Assembly: GCA_028641055.1 (NCBI GenBank)
Contig: CM054060.1
Coordinates: forward strand, 207,476,445-207,540,444
Length of the DNA stretch: 64,000 nt
Direction of reading: 5' to 3'
From: Alopecurus myosuroides
Taxonomy: Eukaryota; Streptophyta; Magnoliopsida; Poales; Poaceae
Of this stretch, positions 46,167 to 55,625 are shown piece by piece. The position numbers and the translations under genes are program-made. Every line of letters starts with the position of its first letter. The first letter of the stretch is position 1. Below the pieces are notes generated by a model. That model was not told where the DNA came from and ran no database searches. It saw only the letters and a list, made by a program, of their open reading frames with translations.

Positions 46167-47896
46167 TCAATGTTGTTGACCCCAACCAAACCATACCTGC
46201 GGAATCTCAGGCACGAACCACACAGGTGAATCAACCATCTGACCCCAACCTGGTGGAGCATACTCGAAAGATGAACCAATCGTAGCAAGTCTACTATCCA
46301 CTTCAAGATGGCACCAGTCTGAAATTGGTTTAGGATACTGACTGCCACGTGCGTGCGTAGCAAACACACAATTTGGTCTGAAAACAGGGAGTTCAACACC
46401 AGCATTGACAATAGATACACCGGGATTGACAGCAGCTCTACCGTTAATAGAAAGAATGAAAGGATAGTTCATACCAACAAACAGGGAGCCTCCATCTAGA
46501 TTGTCCTTCCTGACCCAGACTGGCTCAACAAGGTTGTAAATCTCATACATAGATTTTGCATAAACATGGCAGGGGAGAGAAGGATAGGACAACAGTTCCC
46601 TGCGCATGTTATTTTTTTCTGCTCCTTCACTAACCCCTGATATGAACCCATAGAATAGGATGATCCACTGCAGAAGCAAGAAATCAGCATCGAGATGAAA
46701 CATCTTCACCATCGGCAGGTGCTTGAATGCTTTGAATGTCCACAATAGTGGGAGGAGGACTGACACGTGGAGCCGAATCAACGCCTGTTAAATTTATCGT
46801 ATGATTATAGATCAATAACAATTAATTATGAGCTTACAACATGAATTGAATATATATCTAAAAAATAAATAAAATCTTGTTTTGTTGACAATGTTGGTGG
46901 TGAAATTGCAGTGCTGTTTTCAGACTACCTTTCGAGTACACATGATTATTACAAAAAATATCCATACACCGATATATAAAAGATGCATGGATTATAAGAA
47001 CAATTAATACGTAGTACTAAGCAATAATTACTATGTTTTCAAACCGAAAGTAGAGGGATATAGAACGGTTAATCTCACCCCAAACAGTTGGCTCCCATAC
47101 AAGCACATCACTGTTAGGAGCAATGACAGCGAGGATTCTTTCCCCAACAAGAATGACATCAACATATCTCGATGGAGTAAGGAAATCATTACGAAGGATC
47201 CTCCAATTAGCATCAATACCACCTCGCATGATAGCAATCAACTTATCAAAAATAGCAACTAGATAATACGTCCACCTATATCAGTGGAAAAAAGGGATAG
47301 AAACAATCTGAATCTTCTGCAGATCGATACGAGCCATGTCGTGGTTGTACAAGAACGCGTGATGGCAAGGTAAAATACCAACATTTTGAACAGAAGGTAC
47401 TTCAGTTTCTACATTTGTGTAAACATTAACAAGGTACCAACGAGCATCCTCCTGAACAAATTCAACCCATTCACCATTTGCCCCAACCCAATGCTTCAGT
47501 CCAGGGCCGGCAGCAGCAGTAGGAACAAAATCTCTTGCATAAGGTGCGTCTAACGGCATCAGCATCACGTTAATACCCTACAAGGAAACCAACAAAATTT
47601 AGAAAGTGTGCGAACTTGTATAAAAAAGAAGGAATTCTGACTAAATAGAACACAGATCATCTCGAAAATACCTGTTCGTTACGGTCATTAGGCCATTCTA
47701 TGGGGTCAGAATGTAGGAGGCATGGGGAACGAAAAGGAAACCACGCGTCATCCTCGATAGCCTGCCGCATACCAGGAACACCACGAGAAATCCTAGCAAT
47801 GGTCATCAGGTCGGAGTTTTCGGTGATCCCTTCCAAGGTACCAGAAGCAATCTCAGAAACAACACGCTCGGCCTTGCTACTGCTACCTTCGTCCAT
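46167..47896 (-). pseudogene. DUF295-like paralogue B, three exons, disabled
   Basis: The start ATG is at 47896 (MDEGSSSKAERVV). Exons at 47896-47672, 47577-47078 and 46784-46167 (or to 46197 if a GTATGG donor is used) have GT-AG borders at the same protein positions as in paralogue A. Aligned motifs: LMTIARISRGVPGMRQAIED, KHWVGANGEWVEF, RWYLVNVYTNVETEVPSVQN, LIAIMRGGIDANWRILRN, SDVLVWEPTVWG, GGSLFVGMNYPF, PNCVFATHARG, DSPVWFVPEIPQ. In-frame stops lie at 47281-47283 and 46684-46686, with a frame change before MRRELLSYPSL. Less damaged than A. Function unknown; a beta-propeller scaffold is inferred. Confidence 0.65.
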
Positions 47897-48119
47897 GCCG
47901 AAGACAGAACAATGATCGAACAAACAAAAACAAGAACACTGCTCGAGGACGGTGTAGTTGTGATGATAAAGAAAACTGCAATGGAGAACATTTATAGATG
48001 GTTCAGAAGGCAAGTTAGTGGGTGGGGACGTGGGGTGGTATATCCTGTTGTGGGGTTGATAAAAAATTAAACAATTACACCCAAAAAAAAAAGTAACGGT
48101 TATAGTTAGTGGGCGTCGT

Positions 48120-49110
48120 GGGTTCACATAACTAGTTCTGCAAGTACACTAACGCTTTACATTCACATGTGCAACTGCTGAAAGTACATCCACTATGCTA
48201 CTTGATGTACACAAGAACGTCTACAAGACGTACAGACAGTGTGTTACCCAGATTACAAACGTTCTACTGACAGAATGCACATATTACCTGATAACCAGTG
48301 TACACCATAGCGGTTACTAAAAGTTCACGCTCATAGAATGTGTATTTACGATAATAAAAATATTGCAGTGAAGAGAAGTTACACACCGTTCGGTTGGCAA
48401 GTTGATAGGAGTGGTGATTTATTCCGTAGCGTAGTCGACAAGACAATGAAAAATTACACCAAAAGAAAATATGTACAATCATGATACGAGAACTACTTCT
48501 GCCTGTACACTCACACTCGTTATGCTACAGTATGAACACACACAATGTACTACATATTTCACAAACGAGGCTACTTAGTATATTTCCACTAAGCCAATGG
48601 ATGTACACAAAATTGTCTATGTGACGTACGTGCATTATGTAAACAGCGCACCAACTTCTTGTAAAATTTACTTTTCGTAACATGTTACATGTACTACTTA
48701 TAGCGATTTTTTGGGGTACATATGGAAAAAATCGTGTGTGAACTTCTAGCAACTAATATACTGTACGTTCAGTATCAGTTATTGTGTACATAACGCCAAT
48801 AGCTCGTTTGAAATTTTGGTAACACGTTCTATCCTGGTGTACGTGCACACAATGTTTAGATGTACATCCATTGAGACATTTGATGTACAAAGGAATCGAC
48901 ATCTTATTATTAAATGAAAACGTAAACAACTAGTTACCAAATGAAAATGTAAACAAATAGTGGAATGTACAGAATAGTCGATACCGAATGTACACGGTAA
49001 TTATTACAGAAAGTGTAGGCAGGTTTTTCAACTTGTACACACACAACTATTGAATGTATATCTTATCTGCTAATAAATATACACCACTCATCCTCCTACG
49101 CTTATGTACT
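48120..49110. repeat. TGTAC-rich degenerate tandem array 3
   Basis: The same family of words (GATGTACA, TGTACACT, ATGTACATCC, CTTGATGTAC, GACGTAC) is dense here with no open frame. It lies upstream of paralogue B just as array 2 lies upstream of paralogue A. Confidence 0.55.
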
Positions 49111-49661
49111 TAAGATTAGGGTGTATAAATGGTGAGACCAGGAAGCTACAGGCCCAGATGTCAATGAATAATAATTAGACTAACAACAAACAAAAAAACC
49201 CGGCCAAAACACTAAGTGAGAAAAAAAACACCAAGAGCACCGAACAACACACACCACAGGAAGACAAGCAGGCGGATTCACCGAAACCCCCACAAATCCA
49301 GTACTATCAAATGACGAGATGCCTTCGCCGTAGGGGTGGTCGCATTTCCTTCCCGGCGAATTTCTGGCACTCCTAGACATAGGAAAATTAGCAAAGGTCA
49401 TGCCCAAATTTTCTGTGAATTATATACTTAGGAGTTTCATAATGTTTCGAAGAGCCTGTCTTTTATTAGTATTATTTTCCAAGTTAGTCATATGTTGTAT
49501 CCTAAATATGCAGTACCAATGAGTTTAAGTTATCCTGTGAAATAGCTAATTCGTATCAACACTTTCAGTACTTCCATGCTCTCATGAAACCTTGAGGCAA
49601 TATGGTTAGTAGGCCTATGGTTGTGGGTGGATGGGAATTTATCCATTTGATGTGCTTTAAG
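49111..49661. other. Unassigned stretch after array 3
   Basis: A minus frame at 49180-49407 (MSRSARNSPGRKCDHPYGEG...) begins like a small secreted or zinc-binding protein but then becomes low-complexity Cys/Val/Phe. I do not recognise it and regard it as weak. The rest is non-coding. Confidence 0.25.
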
Positions 49662-49733
49662 ATTAGGTCCGCTCTTATATAAATCCTAAAAGAAAAAGGG
49701 TCCTAAATTTCAAATATGGATACCGTGCAGCTG
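49662..49733 (+). repeat. 72-bp direct repeat, copy 1
   Basis: ATTAGGTCCGCTCTTATATA to CGTGCAGCTG matches 50872-50943 with a single mismatch. The two copies bracket the GRF zinc-finger gene, about 1.2 kb apart. Confidence 0.9.
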
Positions 49734-50067
49734 GTAATATGAATGTGCCTTTTTTTTCCCATGTAGCGATTACAAAACTTGGTAGAAACTAGTTTGTATT
49801 TTTCTTAGCATGTTCGAAGGTTGAAATCTATTAGTGTAACAGATTATTCGATGTACTACTACAGTACTGTTGCCTTCACATTTTGATTTAGTATTAGCAG
49901 TGTTTCTTTCGAATGTTAAAATGCTTGGAACCCCGTTAAATTTATGTAGGTGGTAATTATATATAGGCAGTTCATTATATCTAGATTTGATGAGCTAGTT
50001 TGTATACAAATGCTGGAGGTACTTTCGAGTACTTCCTTAGTGAGATGTGCCTGAAAAGATTTGCATT

Positions 50068-50100
50068 GGGCATTACAGACCATGTTGCAACAAACAATCA
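50068..50100 (+). repeat. 33-bp direct repeat, copy 1
   Basis: GGGCATTACAGACCATGTTG and its continuation recur exactly at 50193-50225, inside the 3' part of the GRF gene. Confidence 0.9.
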
Positions 50101-50133
50101 GAAAGATTTTGGTAGAAATACGAAGTCTTATAT

Positions 50134-50863
50134 CTACTGAAGTTCATAGAGTCCCACTGATTTCGAATCTTTCACAATTTTGAGACTGATGTGGGCATTA
50201 CAGACCATGTTGCAACAAACAATCAAACTGATTGGTAGTTGTAAGTTGCATCTTCTCTGTTCGAAATCTTGAGAGGTGTTGTCAATTTCTGCTCTCAGTC
50301 GCAGAATCTCTTGATCTTTCTCTGCTGATTCTTGCATGATCCTATTGATTCTATCGTCTCGGATATAGTCGATCTTCTGCTGCACATATTCCTCGAGACG
50401 ATCCTCCCACACCCAGAGGTAGCATCCCTGACAAAAGGGGACATGACTAGTTTCAGTGTGACGCCCCTGCAATAAAAAATGTACAAAGTTGTGCGATATT
50501 ACAGAGAAATACCTTGACAACCCTGTGACATGTGCAGATCAGTGGCTGGTTCATACGGCTGCACTTCAGGAACCTCCGGTTGGGATTGGCTACGGTACCA
50601 GATGTCATTGTGGATGCAGGCTCCTTGCATCCGCAGAGTAGAACAGTTGGATTTGCTGGGGCAAGATCTGCATCTAGAGCAGATTGACAGACCCGAGTTT
50701 GGTTGGATCCTACGGATCTATAGCTAGAACAGGGGGATTTGGTGGAGGAAATTATTGAAGGACTAGAGTCTGAGAGGTTGTGAGATGGGCAGCTGGCTGA
50801 GTCTGTTGCCTGCATCTTACCTTTTGCATTGGTATAATAAGATCTAGGGCGGGGGTCTGCCAT
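50134..50863 (-). CDS. Small GRF-type zinc-finger protein with C-terminal coiled coil
   Basis: Two exons, 50863-50513 and 50466-50134, with a 46-bp GT-AG intron in phase 0; the start is MADPRPRSYYTN. The spliced protein has a Ser-rich N-terminus and then a GRF-like finger. Its ligands are seen in LLCGCKEPASTMTSGTVANP, NRRFLKCSR and, after the intron, PFCQGCYLWVWEDRLEEYV; GRF fingers have C-x-C, GRRFYKC and a final C near an aromatic-W-D motif. A charged helix follows (RINRIMQESAEKDQEILRLRAEIDN). No disabling mutation in the finger or helix. GRF fingers bind single-stranded nucleic acid in other proteins. Many copies of such short genes exist in grass genomes near transposons, so a host role is not assured. 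The intron is unusually short for a plant. Confidence 0.65.
50193..50225 (+). repeat. 33-bp direct repeat, copy 2
   Basis: It is an exact copy of 50068-50100, offset 125 bp, and encodes part of the C-terminal tail of the GRF protein on the minus strand (VCCNMVCNA). Confidence 0.9.
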
Positions 50864-50871
50864 TATAAGAA

Positions 50872-50943
50872 ATTAGGTCCGCTCTTATATAAATTCTAAA
50901 AGAAAAAGGGTCCTAAATTTCAAATATGGATACCGTGCAGCTG
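50872..50943 (+). repeat. 72-bp direct repeat, copy 2
   Basis: It ends the upstream flank of the GRF gene nine bases before the start codon, so it would form its 5' leader or promoter. It contains CTTATATAAAT. Confidence 0.9.
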
Positions 50944-51840
50944 AGAGGTGATATGGATATCGTGCTATTTAGCAATTGTACAGCTAATATAACCTAAATT
51001 TCAAATAATAAATTAGACTCACATCATGAACATCTTCCGGACGAAAATCGTTTAGAATGGAGTAAATATCACATGAGTTTTTGTTGAACTGATCATTTAG
51101 AAATAATGCATCGATGCTACCCTCTCACTTGTTGGGACTTTTTCACTTCTCATCATCTTTACAATACGTTTCCCTGCTGCTGGTTCATTGGTACTAGTAG
51201 TATTATCTCTCTGGTGGTTGCATGCCTCGAACCATGCTGGTCCTTATCATTTCAGCAAGCAACAAGCCAACATTGGGCCTTCCATTCCAGCACCCTCGAC
51301 ATCGATCCAACTATCCGAGTCAAGAAAGGTATGAGACGAAAATAGGGGTAGAGATGAAACACATACGCAGCCCAATCAGAAACCGGTGGTAGGATACTAG
51401 GATCTAGCAGAGCAGATTGGTCGCAGGAGCACCTTCCGCGGCGACAAGCAGTCATAAAACTAGAACCAAAACTAATTAAAAAAGAAACTAGAACCAAAAC
51501 ACTTGCCGGTGCACCACGATGAAACAAAGACCCTGGGATCGATTGGTGGATCCACGACGATGACCGGTTTATGGTTCAGAGTTCAAAGTAGTAGCTATTT
51601 CTCACAGGAAAATGCCATGAGTTGGTTCGCGCGTGCGTTTTCTCGATGCAGCGTGCAGTTAAGCAACATTACCCAATGTCAACTTAAGGTTTATGATGCA
51701 GGATGGAAATATTTCTAAATAACCTTTTCAAAATTTTAGTCTAAAAAGGAGATGTTATGCATTGCGGTGAATACACCTGGCAACATAAGTGATTATCTTT
51801 TTATGTGAATTTTATACTTAGTAGTTTCATTTCTTTGTGT
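50944..51840. other. Stretch without recognised gene
   Basis: Mixed-composition DNA with short unrelated frames (51106-51345 plus, 51252-51527 minus) lacking domains. Its right end runs into a T-rich acceptor-like sequence (GTGTTTTTAG, about 51849) that precedes the CACTA accessory gene. Confidence 0.3.
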
Positions 51841-51849
51841 GTTTTTAGA

Positions 51850-54336
51850 AATGTCGGGGGTGTCGGGACCTTCAAGAATAAGCTGGCCTATTGGGAGCTC
51901 GAGGCGGAGATGGAAGCCCGCGAGGATCCGGAATTCCAACCGTGGACGAAGAGATGGAGGAGGCCGAGGAAACCTCGTCGGACGATGAGGAGATAATGGT
52001 GGACGCCGAGGACGCCACTACCAGCTTCGGAGGCATATCATGGTCCGAGTACTATGGCGGCAACCCGAAGGGCAAGAAGGCCGAAAGAGCCGAGGTGAAA
52101 CAGCTAAGGGAAAAGGTTGAAGCCTTTCCCAGTGTAGTAGAAGATGCCGTGACAAGGGCTGTGACGGCTGCCGAGACGAAGTTCAAAGAACAAGTCAAGA
52201 CAGAAATGCAGTCGCAATTGAACGAGAAGCTCATCACCATCCTTCCCATCTACATGGAGAGGTACAAGAGGTGGGAGAGAAGTGGTAAGAAGGGGCCACC
52301 AATCGGACAACATGACGCGGCCAGAGGCGTTGGTGACTCCTCTAGCGGGGCCGATGTTTGTGGACACTCCTCCAACTCCGGAGGTTGCTGCGGCGAAGGC
52401 GCCGACCCGCACCACCACTCCTCCATCAGGCAGCCACTCCGCCACTTGCGCACTCAAGCGTGTCGGCGGCGGTCCCTCGCCATTGGCCGCATTCGACGCC
52501 CTCAAGGTAATTACTAAGTCATTAAATCAAGAGCTGGGAGGCTCAGCCACACCAATGACTTGATCTCCGCTTTAATGACACCTGGTCTGCATGTCTTTCG
52601 CAGGAAGACACTCCTTGCACTCTAATGCACTTGGTGGGCGGCCAGCTGAAGGATGTTGCCATGGTCTCCATCATTAGACCGGATAACTACACATGGCACA
52701 CTGCCACAATGCCACGCGACATGATGAGGGTCCAAATTAATATGGTGATATCCGGATACGAGAAATTGGAACCTCACTCTCAACCTTTGGGATGGGAAGA
52801 TGATGCTCTCGCGGCGGTCCTCGGTACCGCCTTTGGCTACTTGTTCCTATGGCCGAAGAGCCAGATCTGTTTGGGGACAGACGTGGACCCCCAGCCGAAC
52901 ATTATCACTGTGGAAGCAACACAGCCAGCACATGCAGAAGATTTCAACATGGCACAGTACCCAGATGATTATGATGATGATGTTGACCCCAGATTCGGCG
53001 ACCAGTTCATTTGCACGAGGGTTTCAAGTGAAAGAGGGATTTCTGATATGTTTGAGCCGGCCGAGCCAGAGACCCAACCGGCGAAACCCGCTTGCCAGCT
53101 GCGGCTCTTCCCAACTAGCCAGGACACGCCGCCACCCGCAACCTTCCCCGAGCCTCCGAGACCAGCAGTTCCTTTGGCCACCCTCCATAGGGTGGTCGGT
53201 GAGACGCAGCACGACTCTGTAAAGCCAAAGAAGGGTCGCAAAAGGACAGCAAAGAAGGGAAAGGATGCTCCAAATCCCGTTTTCTGGGCTCAGGATGGCG
53301 CTGCGTTCCAAGCAAACATGCCTAAGGTGCACGTGGCAGGTGTAGGGATGATGTGTCCATCGATGCTCGACGTCGCGGGCTCTAATATGCGCAGTCTTCA
53401 TCATATGTGTTTGTATACCGAGGAGCTCCGCATTAAAGAGAATGACCCGTCGTACCTGGTTATGATGGCTAAGGTGCCGGAAAGGAAAGAGATGTGCTTC
53501 GTCCATGTACCTCCAGGGGATATCTTCTTCCTGCGGCATACCGACATCTTTGACTTGTTGAACGGGTTCCGGCTGCATGATACCCTGGTCCGGATATTCT
53601 CCGTCAATACTTCCATGGCGATTACTAGAGACAACCTCCCGCTCCTGCAGGTAGTGGATCCCTTTCTTTCGTGACGCCTTCCAGGGAACTGAGGAGGGAA
53701 CCGGAATGGCGACCGACTATCTGACGACCTTCATGCAAAGATACTCGGACAGGGTTGCGATTCTCGTTCCCTACCATCCCACTATGCCGGGTGCTTTGCA
53801 AGGCTGCGTGCTCATATGCTTGAAGATGAGGCGCTTGACAGCCTTGTACCTCGACTCCAACAGTGCGATCCAGAAGGACTACACAAGGATCAAGACTGTG
53901 TTTGATGGTGCTCTCTCCGCCTACGTCGCTCAGAGAGGCACGCCACCGGAAACGCCTCATGTAAGGTTCGGCACGCACGTCTTCAAGCACCTGATGAAGT
54001 TCCCCTGCGCCAAGCAGCCGACAAACAGCAAGAAGGATTCCTTCTACGCCCTTTACCACATGGAAGCAGTACGTCCATGAGATGGAGCTGCTAACGCTTC
54101 CAAATGACGCCGTCAAGTGGGGTGAAAGGCTTGCAACCACGTCAGATCCCGCTCTCAGGCAGGCCTTCTTCGGGATCCATGAGGATATCGTGACTCTCGT
54201 GCATAACGGAGTTGTCAGATCCGGGGGCATGTTCTATGCTGGCAATCAACCGCCCAATAGAGTCATAGACGAACGCTTGGCGATGCAGGGTAACGACAGG
54301 TCCATGATGATGCAGGCGACCAATAAGAAGTCTTGA
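51850..54336 (+). pseudogene. CACTA-2 accessory protein: DUF8039 plus Ulp1-like domain, frameshifted
   Basis: The plus strand reads in sequence: FKNKLAYWELEAEMEAREDP; (shift near 51940) EEMEEAEETSSDDEEIMVDA and a helical region; (shift near 52300) TPLAGPMFVDTPPTPEVAA to PLAAFDALK. Then a 97-bp GT-AG intron (52507-52603), and a DUF8039-like domain (CTLMHLVGGQLKDVAMVSII, DALAAVLGTAFGYLFLWPKS). Next come a Lys-rich linker and, after a shift near 53665, a Ulp1-like fold (LTALYLDSNSAIQKDY, KFPCAKQPTNSKKDSFYALY). A further shift near 54070 leads to the tail ending MMMQATNKKS. Such proteins accompany grass CACTA elements. Ulp1 enzymes need His, Asp and Cys; the Asp of LDS remains but the Q...CG cysteine motif reads KKDS. 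No TNP2-type transposase was found. Confidence 0.75.
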
Positions 54337-54839
54337 TGCTTGCATTAGCTTGGTAGCTAGCTGTTAGTTCCGAACTCGTGTTGTGAACTCTTTATCACTA
54401 TGTTGTAAACTTGATTGTGAGCGACACTAGTAATTTATTTGTGTTATGAACTATCCTAAGTGCTCTGTTGCTTTTCGTTCGTTGTTGCCGATCTATTTCT
54501 TGTGGTTTTCTTTTTTTGGTCTTTCTTCGAAATGCCGATGATTAGAACGTGTTGTGGCGTTATGTGTGATGACAATGTCGTTGTTTGATCTCGTGTGCCA
54601 AGTAGACTAGTAATTTAGGCATATATTCTATTTGCCGCACAACATAAAACATCGACATTGTCATTTTCCGTGCCCAACCTAAGTATGAGGCACGAATCCA
54701 AGTCAATCTTGGTTTGCATTCTTTCAGTCTTTCTTCGTAGTGCCGGTGATCATCTTGTTGCACCCATGTATATGCATGACTCTGTATTGTCAACTGCTAG
54801 CTATTTTAGCTATTTATTTCCACTGACATATAACTAATA
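54337..54839. other. CACTA-2 spacer between accessory genes
   Basis: T-rich non-coding DNA. Similar phrases recur within it (TTCTTCGAAATGCCGATGATTAGAACGTGTTG and TCTTCGTAGTGCCGGTGATCATCTTGTTG-like blocks near 54525 and 54730), suggesting an internal duplication. Confidence 0.35.
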
Positions 54840-54864
54840 TCATCTTTCTTTGTGTGTGTAGGAG

Positions 54865-55169
54865 ATGGCGAAGAAGTGCTATGTCGTGTCCATCGGTCGG
54901 GTTCCAGGTCTGTACGAGGAGTGGGAAGACTGCACGAAGCAAGTGAACACCTTCTCGGGCAACCTCTACCAAGGCTATGCGAGTAGAGAGGTGGCGGAAG
55001 AGAAGTGGGGGAAGTGGAGGAGAAGTGGAGGAAGTGGAGAAGGTGGCGGAAGAGAAGTGGAGGCACGAGAGGAAGAAGTGGAGGAACTTCATCGTGATCA
55101 TCATCGCCTTCTTGCTATCCATCGTAGGCTATGTGCTCTACTCTCACCTAAGCTAGCTAGAGCTCGATC
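54865..55169 (+). pseudogene. CACTA-2 RNase H1 N-terminal-domain protein with C-terminal membrane helix
   Basis: ATG at 54865, after a TTTGTGTGTGTAG acceptor-like sequence. Residues 1-50 (AKKCYVVSIGRVPGLYEEW, CTKQVNTFSGNLYQGYASRE) match the RNase H1 N-terminal RNA-DNA hybrid-binding domain (viroplasmin-like fold) with its Gly and aromatic positions. No RNase H catalytic domain follows. A Glu/Lys/Trp repeat segment (55000-55080) shifts by one frame. In the shifted frame it ends KKWRNFIVIIIAFLLSIVGY plus a short tail and stop (about 55169), an apparent membrane anchor. The unshifted frame stays open to 55191 with no domain. The frameshift lies in the GAAGTGGAG repeats, where slippage is likely. 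Confidence 0.65.
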
Positions 55170-55429
55170 CGTCGTCGGAGTTGTAACGTGATTGTGAACT
55201 TGTACTCGATCAGAGGCACAAACACTTGTGTTGTGTGATGTACTTCATATAAATGAACTTGTATATATGTATGTCGCGATTGATTCAACTTGATGTGCAT
55301 CAGATGTACTTGTATTTATGGTGATTCCAGTTTCTGGAAATTCTGGACTGTTGTATTGTATTTCTGCATCTATATGCCTGTATATGTGTATTCTGGATTG
55401 TGCAGTAATTCTGCAAATTTTAAAAATCG

Positions 55430-55625
55430 AAAATGTTATAGGAGACGCATATTGGGAACTATAGGAGGCGCATATGGGCAACTATAGGAGGCACATTTCT
55501 ATAGGAGGCGCATATTGGATGCGCCTCGCATAACCATATACGCGTGGCTTGCCGCTGGAGGCGCATTCTATATGCGCCTCGAATGCATAAGATATGCGCC
55601 TCCTATAATCTTTTCTGTAGTAGTG
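55430..55625. mobile_element. CACTA-2 right terminus with subterminal repeats
   Basis: The strand ends CTTTTCTGTAGTAGTG at 55625, i.e. CACTACTACAGAAAAG inward on the minus strand. Seven or so TAGGAGGCGCATAT words in both orientations fill the 180 bp before it. The word differs from the GTGGCGCACCA of CACTA-1, so this belongs to another family. The base triplet after it is CAA; no matching left terminus was located. Confidence 0.8.

Noticed and set aside
52969..53578. Minus frames opposite the CACTA-2 accessory gene
   Set aside because: They are shadows of the plus-strand DUF8039/Ulp1-like coding sequence.
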